The notes under the pieces are model-generated. The model was not told the DNA's origin. It ran no database searches and saw only the letters and a program-made list of their open reading frames with translations. Positions 23,539 through 35,045 of a DNA stretch of 64,000 nucleotides are shown here, piece after piece; the stretch's first letter is position 1; every line of letters begins with the position of its first letter. The stretch lies in assembly GCA_022225965.2 (NCBI GenBank), contig JAKJXP020000041.1, positions 186,001-250,000 on the forward strand, read 5' to 3'. This DNA comes from Diatrype stigma. Lineage: Eukaryota > Ascomycota > Sordariomycetes > Xylariales > Diatrypaceae. A program made the translations under genes and the position numbers.

Positions 23539-23554
23539 TCCGCCGCGTAACGGA
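23539..23554. promoter_or_regulatory. Candidate Zn2Cys6 operator 2
   Basis: TCCGCCGCGTAACGGA repeats the TCCG-N8-CGGA outline of the first palindrome 72 bp away, with an imperfect centre. The identical half-site spacing makes chance less likely. Confidence 0.45.
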
Positions 23555-23645
23555 AACACATCGAAACCTATCGAGGCCGCGAACTATCCCGGTTGGTTTA
23601 TCCCTTTCGAACTTTAGCATACTTCTTGCTAAGATAAAGCTTCTG

Positions 23646-26003
23646 ATGCCAATTACCAGCAGCATGGCAGATTCGAGCCCCCCGGCTCATGCGTCACCAT
23701 CGGCGGAAGGAAGACCTGCACCAAAAAGACGGAAGCTCCGAAAGGGCACAGCTAGCTGCTGGGAGTGCAAGCGGCGTAAAATCCGATGCGAATACGATGC
23801 TTCCACGGGCGCCGTCTGCAAAGGCTGCCGGCGTCGAGGTACTGACTGTATCAGCCAGGAGTTTGCCGAAGGTTCGGCCGAGTACGCGTCTGGAGGTGAT
23901 CATCACCAAATAGGGACAAGATTGCACCGAGTGGAGGCGTTGCTTCAGCATATGACAGCGCAGCTATCGACATACACCAGAGGCTCTAGAGGCCCAAGTG
24001 AAAACCAGGTTATATTACCCCTGAACGGCGAAGAGGTGCGCAGTAACGTCGCATGTTCTTCTGAACCTGAACGCCCTGCCTTCATAGACTGGTTCCATGG
24101 TGGGACAGTGGTCAGTGTTTCTTATACTCGGTAAATCCCGTATTTGGTAGTTCTGACCTTTGAACAGCATGGCCGCAGAGCGGACACCAGAGCGGGACTG
24201 GAACTTCCACTGGAGCCGTCCCTGTCGACCACGGCCACCAACCTAGGACGGTGCCTCAAAGAGGCAGGGGAATACCATGACTTGTCATTAGCCCTATTCA
24301 GGGCATGGCCATGTCAAAGTGATCTTGATTGTATTCGCAAGGCGTCGGCGGCTAGAGGCTCGGGATCTTCTAGGGAGGTTTATACTCATTACTCCTGCTT
24401 CTTAGGCCAAGAAGAGCCATCTCCAGATGATATGCTGCACTTTCCCCCAATGGGGTTGCACCCGGTGGTAATGGCACGGAGGCTTCTAATAGTAGCCACA
24501 TACCTACAAGGCGTGACCGGCCTGGATGCCCGGTATCGTGAAATTATGTCTGTCATGGTTAGGACAGCTACTAGGCTGGTTACCAGCAACGATGGGCTCG
24601 TCAACTCGCTGGAGGGTATAGAATGCATCATGATTGAGAGCTTATATCGTTACAACTCCGGGGATCTTCAACGCGCTTGGCTCGGTGTTCGCCGAGCAAT
24701 GACGATTGCGCAGATGATTGGCCTATACCGGCAGCCTGAAACGTCGTCCCTGGAGGCCCTTGACCCCGAGGCCCAGACACGCATCAGCCCGGGAAGCTTG
24801 TGGTTCCGGATTGTTCACACAGACCGCTACTTCTCGCTGGTCCTTGGCCTGCCGCAAGGCTCGCTAGAGAATAGCTTTGCGACTCCAAGCGCACTGGAGA
24901 GCTGCAACCCGATGGAGCGTCTGGAGCGCCTCGCTGCCGTCGCTGCCGGTCGCATTCTGCAGATCAAAGACACTACCAACTTACACAATCCCAAAACAAC
25001 ACACGACATCGACGAATTGCTGCTGGAGGCCTCAGAGTCCATGCCAACCCAGTGGTGGTTAACCCCCGACCTTGATGGCGACAACAGCATGATTGTCCGC
25101 AAATCGACTCGCATCATGGGTCAGCTCATGCACTACACCTTGCAGACGTATCTCCACCTACCGTACATCTTCCAGTTCTTGGATGACCCCAAGTATGACT
25201 ATAACAGAGTTACCGCTGCTAACGCAAGTCGCGAGTTGCTGCTTCGCTTCGTGTGCTGTGGCAGCAATGATCTTACCTCGTTCCACTGCAACGGCCTCAC
25301 CTTCGTCGCCTTCGTCGCCAGCACGACCTTGTGCCTAGCGCTCATTCATGCGCACCAACTCTTACTCCGTGCCAAGGATAGTACCAATAGCAGTAGCAGC
25401 ATGCTCAGCTTCCTCACGCGCCATCGTCGCAGTAACCGTGATCTGATAAAGCACGTCCTCAAGGGAGTGCAATCCCGAATCAGTACCGAGACTATCCCTA
25501 CTGCCATCAATATGGCCACCGTCCTGGAGCATTTACTCGCAATTGAGGCGGAATCCGAGAGTGGCATTAGCTATAGCACCACCTTCAACCCCGGAAAAGG
25601 ACAGAAGTCAGAATATGGTGGTGAGATGGATGATGATAGCAACATTCTCTGCATTTACCTTCCACACTTTGGAAGCATCGAGATCAAGCGGGGCAGCTTT
25701 CTCATGGCGGTCCCAGCAGGCGAATCATCGAAAGAAAATATTCCTTCAGCATCAGGTCCAGAACCAGCAGTGACTTTTCCGGACGATCCGTTCTCTCCTG
25801 GACAGGACCTTGCATCAGCGATGAGCAACACTGAACTTCCAGCATGTGGCAGTAGAGCCTTTAACAGTACCCCGCCCACCTCAGGGCCCACGACGGTCAT
25901 TGATCCCTTATCTCAACAAGGTGTGAACATAGCCGACTATGGCATCCTTGATTTTGAGAGTATACCGCCGGAGTTCAGCGAGGCGGGAAGCTGTATATGG
26001 TAA
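23646..26003 (+). CDS. Zn2Cys6 transcription factor with fungal middle homology region
   Basis: Exon 1 is 23646..24110 and exon 2 is 24168..26003, with a 57-nt intron (GTCAGT...AACAG), giving 766 residues. The binuclear cluster has cysteines at 38, 41, 48, 58, 61 and 68 (CWECKRRKIRCEY, then CKGCRRRGTDC), preceded by a basic stretch PKRRKLRKG. The middle region has the usual hallmarks: MVRTATRLV, RAWLGVRRAMTIAQMIGLYRQ and SLWFRIVHTDRYFSLVLGLPQG. An upstream in-frame ATG at 23511 would place the second operator inside the coding region, so I prefer 23646 (or 23664). Its divergence from the lactonase-like gene suggests pathway-specific control. Confidence 0.88.
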
Positions 26004-27469
26004 CAATGTTACAGAGCATTTTCTTTCGATGACTATAACACAGTCATCATAGCTACACTGTCGTCAATATCTCGAATCCGCCTTGTGAATCAGCCAAAAA
26101 AGTTTATATGCTAACCCCCTGTTATTTCCGTTGTCGGTACTACCGTACTGGGATCTCAGGGACCATCAAGTTGCGCAAGTTGTAACTCAAGTTCCACGAT
26201 ACCGCGTGACATTGCTGTCCATACAGATTCGTATAGATAAAGTGGAATGACTCGATCGAGCCGTTCGTCCGAGACACATATATGATGGCGACAGAGTGGG
26301 TCACCGATCTGATGAGTGACTGCCTCTCCAGGACGTCAGGGATTGGAAAACATGTAATTGCACAGAAGCAACGTTGTAGTACTACACCCACTCGTACGTC
26401 CCATTGCTATTCAGCTCAACTTGGCCAGGAGCTGAAATCATTCAATGCGATCACGTGGTCTAGTAAATATGCTCTGACATCGATATCGAGAGTCCTTCGC
26501 GTGACCATGTGTCGAGTAGGCTCTTGCTCATTGGTTGTTGGTATAAGCTTAAAAGCAGAAACTTCTAGTTCGACGGTGCCGAGCCCCTGGGTGCCTTACC
26601 ATTGCACACACCAAGGGACTAGACATGACATCGAATCGAAGTGTCACCCTAACATAAACTTCAGCTGAAACCGTGCATTCGGTGCGTCAGGGAAGTCCCC
26701 CATGCTAGTGGAGCTTCACAGAGTCAAGCGGTACGGGTGCCAAGTCTAGTTTGCTATACTTTGTTACAATAGCTTCAGGGCCGCCCACATGGTAATGCAG
26801 GACAAGCCGGCAGGGACCCCTTCTTTCAGTGGTTCTCCGCATGCTTCGGTCGAGGCGCACCATAGCGCAGCCAAGGGGTCGGCGTGGATGCGGCGCAAAG
26901 TCAAATCCACTAAAGCCGGTTCCTTAACACACGTGGGGTCTCCCTGAGATCTTATAGGGGGATCGGGAAGCTAGGGGAATCCGCAGCCAAGCCGCGCCAA
27001 GAGCCTCATTCCAACGTCAACGCCGCCAACCGCCGCCCAGAGATGCGATGAATTCTAAGACATGCCAAATCGCTTCGCGGAGCCTGCCTTTGGCGATGAT
27101 TTTCGAAGCCGCTACAGAAGGTCTAACTGGTCTGGAAGTGCTGGGCAAAGCCACTATGGCCCAATCTCGGTGATCTAGAATGGCAAACACAAGAAAAAGC
27201 TTGTCTCCAGTCCAGGTCGCTTGGAGGATGTGTACGTAGCATGGCCGCATGTGCCGCAGTTGGCTGGTAAATGTACAGCCTGGTGTAGGAAGGTGTCGGT
27301 GTCGGGGCGCGGGTAGGAGGACTCGCACGCGAGCACTAGCTATAACTTAAAACTGATAAAACTCTCTGGCCTTCTCAACCTTGGACCTGCTCTTCTTCTT
27401 CCTACATTCCAGGATCTCTTGATCAGTACCAGCTTCTGTCCGAGCTCTGTCAAGCCGAGCCTCGCCAAG
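26004..27469. other. Intergenic region, phosphate permease upstream
   Basis: About 1.5 kb. It holds a CACGTGGG element near 26930 and the pyrimidine-rich probable leader just before 27470. A minus-strand frame at 27017-27328 shows no domain. I see no gene. Confidence 0.45.
26930..26937 (+). promoter_or_regulatory. Candidate NUC-1/Pho4 box (CACGTGGG)
   Basis: CACGTGGG is the known high-affinity core of the bHLH phosphate regulators Pho4 and NUC-1. It lies 540 bp upstream of a PiT phosphate permease start, a family controlled by phosphate starvation in Neurospora and yeast. The assignment is inferred from motif and context. Confidence 0.5.
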
Positions 27470-29509
27470 ATGCCGCAGCTTCACGAGTACAACTACGTTT
27501 TTGCCATCGGCACGTTATTCGCCCTGCTCGATGCCTATAACAACGGAGCCAGTGAGTTACCCTTCAGATTTCTCTATCAGGCTTTTTCTGCAACTCATTG
27601 AGTGCTGTCACTACCTCTATCACCATGACCACAGCCATGTATAAGCCAGAAGCATTGGTAACATACTGACCATTTTCCCATTTTGACAGACGATGTGGCC
27701 AACGCATGGGCGACGAGCGTTTCGTCGCGGTCCATCACGTACCGGCAGGCCATGATCCTCGGCACCATCTTCGAGATGCTCGGGGCCATCCTAGTGGGCG
27801 CACGGACGGCCGAGACCATCAAGAACGGTATCATCCCCAACACGGCCTTCCAAGGCAACGCCGGCGTGCAGATGCTGGCATTCACATGCGCCCTCGCCGC
27901 CGCCTCGTCCTGGGTCATGTGGTGTACCCGGCACTCGGCGCACGTTTCGTCGACCTACTCGCTCATCTCAGCCGTCGCCGGTGTGGGCGTCGCGACCGTG
28001 GGCGCCTCCCAGGTCCAGTGGGGCTGGAACGATGGCAAGGGCCTCGGCGCCATCTTCGCCGGGCTGGGCATGGCCCCGGCCATCTCGGGCTGCTTCGCCG
28101 CCATCATCTTCCTGCTCATCAAGTTCGTCGTGCACGTCCGCAAGAACCCCGTCCCCTGGGCCGTCTGGACCGCGCCGTTCTTCTTTCTCATCGCCGGCAC
28201 CGTCTGCACGCTCTCGATTGTCTACAAGGGCTCGCCGAACCTCAACCTGAACAAGAAGCCCGGTTCGTATATTGCCGGCGTCACCATGGGCACGGGTGGT
28301 GCTGTCGCCTTGCTGTCCGCTCTCTTCTTCGTCCCGTTCCTCCACTCAAGGGTCATCAAGAAGGACTACACGGTGAAGTGGTATATGTTCCTGATGGGCC
28401 CTCTGCTCTTCAGTCGCCCGGCCCCTCCCGATGCCGACCATGCCCGGACCAAAGTCCCGAACTATGCCGTCGTCCAGGAGGACGACCTGCCGGAACCCAG
28501 CAGCGTGTCGTCAAGGTCTGTAGACGACAACGGCGTCGCGCACCCCTCCAACCAGGCCAGCCCGCTCGAGGAGAAGGAGAGGAAGCTCGTCGTGGCCGAG
28601 ACCGAGCAGCTGACCTACAAGCAGCTCATGGCGCAGGGCGAGGAGCGGTTCCACGCGAAGCTGCGGAAGAAGAGCGGCCCGCTCGGCTGGGCCATGCGCG
28701 TGCTGCACAACAACCCCCTGGGCGCCGGCCAGATTTATGAGCTGCACAACGTGCGGATCATGGCGAAGCGCGTTCCCGCGATGATCGTCGCCGGGGCGCT
28801 GTACGGACTGTACTATGACATCCACGCGGCGCAGACGGGCATCGCCGGCACTCCCGACGGCGAGCGCATGCTGCGCGTCTACGAGCACGCCAAGAAGTAC
28901 CCCAACGAAGTCGAGCACACGTACTCGTTCATCCAGATCCTGACGGCCTGCACGGCTTCCTTTGCGCACGGCGCCAACGACATCGGTAACTCAGTCGGCC
29001 CCTGGGCCGTCATCTACACGGCCTGGTCGACGGGCGAAACAGCGGCCTCTAAAGCTCCTGTCAACGTGTGGCAGCTGGCCGTGCTGGCTGCGACCATCTC
29101 GGTCGGCCTCTGCACCTACGGCTACAATATCATGAAGGGTGAGTCAACCCCCCTTTCCACTTGCCATTATGTTCCAATTGCGATTTTGACATTTTGCTGA
29201 CCTTGGGATCTCTGAATTATAGTTATGGGTAACAAGATCACGTACCACTCGCCCAGTAGGGGTTGCTCGATGGAGATGGGAGCTGCCATCACAGTGCTCG
29301 TGTTCTCGCAGTTCTCGCTGCCGGTGTCAACCTCAATGTGCATCACGGGCGCCACTGTCGGCGTCGGGCTCTGCAACGGCACGTTCAAGGCGGTCAATTT
29401 CCAGCGGGTCGGGCTCCTGGTGTTGGCCTGGATCATGACAATCCCCATTGCTGGTACCCTGGGCGGTGTCATAATGGGTGTGTTCCTCAATGCTCCTCAC
29501 TTCTTTTGA
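27470..29509 (+). CDS. PHO89: PiT-family phosphate permease (PHO89 / pho-4 like)
   Basis: Exons 27470..27551, 27690..29138 and 29223..29509 give 605 residues; donors are GTGAGT and GTGAGT, acceptors GACAG and ATTATAG. Both PiT signature repeats are present and correctly placed: GANDVANAWATSVSSRS (from residue 26, spanning the first splice) and GANDIGNSVGPW (from about 455, in HGANDIGN). There are about ten to twelve hydrophobic segments and a large hydrophilic central loop (DDLPEPSSVSSRS to SGPLGWAMRVL). The family is a plasma-membrane Na+ or H+/phosphate symporter induced in phosphate starvation. Exon 3 carries the last membrane segments. The motif upstream fits phosphate control. Confidence 0.95.
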
Positions 29510-31033
29510 TCGAGGAGGTTTTGCATAATACATGGAATTTGAATATAGAGGATGGGGTGTGATGAGATTAACGACTGATAGATCAAGGCGGAGATATGGC
29601 GAGACACGGTTACATATCAGTATTGTGTATAGGTAGAAATTTGTACCTATGAAATAAAAAAACACTATCAAAGTCAAGGTACACTCGTAAACTCCGCCAA
29701 GGGACACGTATCTATCACACCCTTTTTGCTTTTCGTCGGGTTACAAGGACCCATACCAAACTATAATAGATCCCTAGGACCGGTTCCTAGACAATTTCTC
29801 AATGGGATGCTTCCAGTTTCGCAAGGAACTAATATTTCCCCCGGGGTTCAACCTTACTCAATACTAGGCGGCCTGGCAATTTACGCTATAAGCGCGACGA
29901 TAGAGCGACCATGACTGCTTGCCGACGAGGAGGTACTGACCAGCGTGGCGGCGTCGGTGTCGGCTTCGGGTGACTCCTGCTAGAACATGTGTATGCCCCA
30001 AAATCAGCAGGTAAGATGCCAGCGGTACTTCAGTTGATGAAGATGACGACATGCAGCGTGCTCGAGCTGTGGTCGAGCGTCGAGGTCATGTCGTTAAGGG
30101 TTTAGGATGTTGGACGATTGGCGGACTGCAGTCAACTTCACTTGACTACTTGGGACAGAGAACTAGCGATGTAAACTGATGTAACCAGGCTAGGTCCACA
30201 AGATTATAGATGAAAGATCGAACTCTCTCCTATACAGGTAAGGAGATGACAGTATGGGTATCGAGTGCATTAGTATCTTCAACTGGAAGCTGCCGATTCA
30301 GCGCCGGAGAGCCCCGGCCAACCGCGCCCGAAGCTAGTTTCAGCTCCGGGCATCAGGGGCATCGAACAGCCGGAGCGACTCCACTCGATGACCGATTTGG
30401 GGGAGCGGGGCTGACGACGGTCCGGAAGGGCCGCCATCACTTCATCCTAAATCATCAATTACGTTCGTGGTGAGTGTGGTACTCTTTGTGATGGGGTTTG
30501 ATTTCTGTCTCCGTGCAAAGGACCAATCAGTATCGAGTAGCAATTAGTAGGCGGCATGGCACATCATGACTTAATAGTTTGGATGCCGAGCATGACGGCG
30601 ACGGGCAACCTTTTTTCGGTGGCTCTAACAGGCTACTGTCGTGCCGTTCCCCAATGTAGCGTCGGAGTTCGATGCCCGTTTGCTCAACTTTGTTCTTGCC
30701 AAGAGAGCTACAGTGACAGGGGCGCAACACCTGTTTGCAACGCCCCTCGACTGCGAATTGGAGCGGTAGTAAGCTTGACACATTGGCGGCGACGATATGT
30801 CGTGGAAACGATTACTCCGATGCGACGCCAAGTCCTCTAAGTTATGTTCTTGAAACGAAACGAAACACATCCCTTGCTGGTACATTTTACCGGGGCCCGA
30901 TGCGAATACATGAAGATCGCCAAGAAATGATATAAATAACCTCCTTCGCCGTTCCTCGACGGGCAATGGATGAGCACACCTCGCACACCACTTGATTTAT
31001 CGCCTTGACAAACGTGTAGGAGAAACGAAAATC
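29510..31033. other. Intergenic spacer
   Basis: 1.5 kb between the permease stop and the beta-helix gene. Only short frames are present. I see no gene or repeat of note. Confidence 0.45.
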
Positions 31034-32239
31034 ATGGCAAGATACTCCATCCTCACGGCCGTGCTCGCGCTCGCCTCGGCAGCCCACGCCCAGTGCGGCT
31101 CGGGCACGCCGGACGCGACAGTGACGGGCTCGGGCAGCTCCTTCACGGCGACCAAGGGGTCGAGCGAGGTGTACTCGGGGTCGGACTACCTCGCGGCGAT
31201 TCAGGCGGCGCTGGACTCCATCAGCAGCGGGCAGCGCGTGGCCGTCATGGCGTCGGGCTCGATTGGGGCCAACACCATCACGATCGACAGCGGTAAGATA
31301 TTCGAAGGGTGTGGCACCATCGACGTGAGCAACAAGTCTGGCCGCGGCGCCATCGAATCTCTCAATACGAACGACGTGCAAATTCCCTACCTCACCATGA
31401 CGGGCGACCCCTACTTCGGCCTGCACTTCTACGGCGTCACCGGCCTGTCGCTCGGCCAGATCACCATGAACCTCAGCGGTGGCCTTGGAATTCGTTTCGA
31501 CCGCGACGAGGCCGCCAACTCCGACGTCACGATGGACACCATCACTGTAACAGGTGCCGGTAGCCATGCCGTTGAGACCTGGTAGGCAATCCTGACCTGT
31601 ACTACCTGGCTTCAGGGGTCGAGCCAGATCATAGGGGCGTTTGGGACTAAAGCACGCCTCCTGCCTCGCAGAGTATCCGTGAATGAAGCAAAGTAGCGCT
31701 TGCTGACTCTAGATACCGTATGTAGGAACATCGACGGCCTTGAGATCGGCCAGGTGATCGCCAAAGACGTGGGCGAGTGCGGGCTGCTGCTGCAGACGAC
31801 GACGAACGCGCACGTGGGCCTGGTGGACGGCGACAACGTGGCGGCCGACACGGGGTACGCGACGTTCCGGATGGCGAACCAGAACGGCAAGGCCAACGGG
31901 AACTACGACACGAACGTGTTCGTCGACAAGGTGGTGTCGCGCGGCGGGGGGCGGGGCATCTTCTGCGTGTCCGAGTCGGGCGGCGTGACCATCGAGGAGG
32001 TCGACCTCTCCGACAACGGCAACAACGCCATCCTGATCGAGAACTGCTACAACCTCGCCATCAACGGCGGAACGGTGCAGGGCGGCGGCGAGGTCCGCAT
32101 CTCGGCCCGCGACGAGTTCGAGAACACCCGCGATATCTCGATCACGCTCGAGGTTAGCGGCACCACCGTGCGCGAGTCCCCCTGCGGCGAGAACATCAGC
32201 TGGACCATTACGGGCGACGCCAGCCAGAGCATCTGCTAA
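31034..32239 (+). CDS. Secreted right-handed beta-helix protein (pectate-lyase-like fold)
   Basis: Exon 1 is 31034..31581 and exon 2 is 31726..32239, with a 144-nt intron splitting a Trp codon (TG|G), giving 353 residues. Residues 1-19 (MARYSILTAVLALASAAHA) are a signal peptide. The mature part is built of beta-helix coils: GKIFEGCGTIDVSN, VQIPYLTMTGDPYFGLHFYGVTGLSLGQITMN, NIDGLEIGQVIAKDVGECG, NAILIENCYNLAINGGTV. A pair of cysteines near the C-terminus (SPCGEN and SQSIC) may form a disulfide. The fold is shared by pectate lyases, rhamnogalacturonases and related enzymes. I cannot identify a catalytic triad, so the substrate is open. The first exon is strongly GC-rich. Confidence 0.75.
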
Positions 32240-33271
32240 GGTGTGGAGTGGGAGAGTTGATACCAATCGGAGATGTAAAAGTGTGTGTGCCCAGTTGTTC
32301 CTGGCGGATTCTGAGTATATAGTCATCTGGAAATAACACCACATATTATTTTGGATTATATCTGAGAATTACCTATCTTGAACCTTTCTGTACTGGTACG
32401 ATATCCGTAAAATCACTGAACTAATAGTCTCGTGCTGCAAGATATATATTTCCAAGTTGCATTGTTAGCCTCAATAGGACGCACGCCCCTTTAAAATACT
32501 CTTCACATCCTCGACGTAGACAGATTTATCTGCCGCGCTTGTTTAGTATGCTCCTGGTAACGGATCGCGAAGAATAATCCTCTTATCGACATTCAAACTG
32601 CGATGTCTATCAAATCACGACCTTGTTCTTGTCAGTTTGACCCCTGATTGCCTCCGTGGTGAAGCTATAGGGGTATATCCATTACGTAATCAGATGGATC
32701 CGTCGAGTTTATTCCAAATACCATTTTGTTCCCACTCTGGATCAGGCCTATATAACGCACTTCTAAGGCCCCCAGAAGGAATCATACCTGGTCCGGGGTT
32801 AGTCATGGGCGACCAAAAATATACCGAAATACGCGTGGAAGTGGAGGGGAAAGGGGAAAGGGAGAACAAGATTACTAAGAAATTACACATATGAAGCCTC
32901 GATCGTTTTGATATATGATTATACCACAACCAAAGCATGGGGTTCCACGGTCATAATATCTGAAACCTTTTGAATTGCAATTCTCGACAAAGGTATCTAC
33001 CAAGATGAAGTACAGATATTCAATTCCCCCGGGCCCCGCGCCTTGCTCCTCGCATTGGTATAATCTTCATACGCAACCTCAGAATCACGCCCACACAGCG
33101 CCAGCACCGAGCAACTCCCATTTTCTCTTTCGCTTCTTTACATGTAAGATCATGAAAAACGCCTACCCAGAACTCCATACCTGAAATCAACCCGCCCCGG
33201 GTGGTCGCCCGCGCCTTATATCTCCGGGCACGGCCAAGTAAGTGAAGCAAGTATATAAGTATGTTGTCTAA
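32240..33271. other. Convergent intergenic spacer
   Basis: 1.0 kb between the 3' ends of the beta-helix and P450 genes. Frames here are short and without domains; I see no gene. Confidence 0.5.
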
Positions 33272-35045
33272 TCATTCCGCTTTCTCCTCGTTTCTCCTCT
33301 CGATATACACGTTCAGCCCTTCTTGGACGACGAAGAAGGTCGACTTGGCCTGGAGCTCCCGGGTCGGGTTCACCAGCTCGAAGCGGAAGTCTCGCAGTAG
33401 TCTGGGGATGACCTTGTTGATCTCCAGCAACGCCAGGTTCCGGCCGATGCAGACGTGGCTACCTCCACCAAACTGCAAACAAGTCAGACATATGCGTTGC
33501 ATCATTTCATATTTGTGCGGCACGTACCTGGAACATGTATCTCTCCATGACCTTGGCGTTTTCGGGGTCCTCGAGCCAGCGCTCCGGACGGTAGAAGTCG
33601 GCGTCCTGTCCAAAGATTGCCTGGTCTCGGTGCAGTACCCATCCGTTAATCGCAATACGGGTGCCGCCTTCGAAGTGGTGGCCCTCGATGTCGGCACCCT
33701 CGGGGGGCACATAGCGAGTGATGTTCAGGCCAACTGCCGGTCGCATTCGCATCGCCTCCTTCAGCGTCGCCTGGAAGTACTCCAGCTTCTGCACCTCGAG
33801 CCACTCGATGTTTCCTGATTCGGGGATGGTTCCTGCTTGGACGGCGGCATCGATCTCCGCTAGCAGCTTAGCGTACACCCGGGGAGCCGTGAGGAGATGC
33901 CAGAAGAAAGACTGCATGGTTGAGGCGGTGGAGTCCGAGCCAGCGAATCTGGAGAATTTGTTAGTATGCATTTTCGCCTCGAGTGTATACCCGTTCGCGC
34001 GACACGGGGTAGATCACGACTCGACTTACATAGCACCGTGGGAAACAGCAAATACGTCTCCTTCGTGAAACTTCTCCGGGTTCTTCAGGTGTCCCTTGAT
34101 CAGACTAGCAAGCAGGTCTTCTCTCCCATCGCTGCTTCCTCCTTTTCCTTCTTTCTCGACCTCGAACGGCCGCCGCTTGCTCATCTCCTCGATGGCGATA
34201 CGCGTGATGAGGGAGTTGTTCGGGTTGAAGTAGGGGATAAGCCGAGCCAGCGGGTTCCGACGGAGCAGGTGGTCGAACTCGGGCATTTGGCCCACGATGC
34301 CGTTGTACCGTTGCATGTCGTCGATGGTCTTGATGGCGCCCTCGACATCGGCGCCGGCAGCCAGGAACCCGAAAGAGCGGCCGAAGGCGACTTCACCTAG
34401 GACGTCGAAAGCGAAGTAGTGCAGCCAGGCCCCGAGGTCTACGACGTGGCGGCCGCTCAGCGTCTCGTATCCCTTGCCGCCGTTGTTTTCGCCCTTGGGG
34501 CCGGGGCAGAACTCGCCGATGCGCTGGGCCAGGACCTCGATGGTGTCGTCGATGAAGGGGCCCAGCTGCCGCATGGCGGCCATGCTGTAGGGCACGTTGG
34601 CGACCTTCTTCTTCATGGCGTGGACGTCCTCGCGGATCTCGGTGAAGATGTCCGGGTTCTGGGGCGGCGGGAAGACGGTGTAGAAGTCGGTCTTGTAGAA
34701 CCGCTTTCCCGCGGAAAGCACCGCGCGCGCCGCCGCCGGCGAGTTGATTGAGACTTCGTTCGGTGCAATGCGGACGATCGGGCCATACTTCTTGTGCAGT
34801 TCGATGTGGTCGTGGTTCGTCTGCCCCTTCACGGTGGAGTAGACCTTCCAGAGGCGGGAAAACGAGGCGAGGAAGGGGCCCGGGTATTGACGGACGGGCG
34901 AGGCATAGCGTTTGTAGAGCACGCGGATCGTGATGAAGATTGGAACCAGTACCGGCCAATATTGCCTGAATATGGCTAGGATTGCGGTAAGAAGTGCTTT
35001 CGTCGGCGAGATGTGGCCCTCGTCGGTCTCCAGGAGGGCGGCCAT
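33272..35045 (-). CDS. Cytochrome P450 monooxygenase (pisatin-demethylase-like group)
   Basis: Exons 35045..34030, 33948..33528 and 33472..33272 give 545 residues, with donors GTAAGT and GTACGT. An N-terminal membrane anchor (LLTAILAIFRQYWPVLVPIFITI) is followed by the proline-rich RQYPGPFLASFSRLW. The first splice creates the I-helix oxygen site AIFAGSDSTAS (about 337-347). The ExxR motif is KEAMR (E403, R406). The haem loop is FGGGSHVCIGR with Cys487. The KYGPIVRIAPNEVSI segment is typical of the large fungal group that includes pisatin demethylase. It probably sits on the ER membrane. There is no obvious partner gene beside it, so the substrate is unknown. Confidence 0.93.

Larger units (their letters stand above)
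23299..23645. promoter_or_regulatory. Divergent promoter of lactonase-like gene and Zn2Cys6 regulator
   Basis: A 347-bp shared upstream region. It has a TATA-like GTTATATAT near 23395 for the hydrolase and two CCG-N8-CGG sites listed separately. The arrangement suggests that the regulator controls both genes. Confidence 0.55.

Noticed and set aside
27706..28740. 344-codon frame overlapping the phosphate permease
   Set aside because: Arg/Pro/His-biased out-of-frame shadow of the permease exon.
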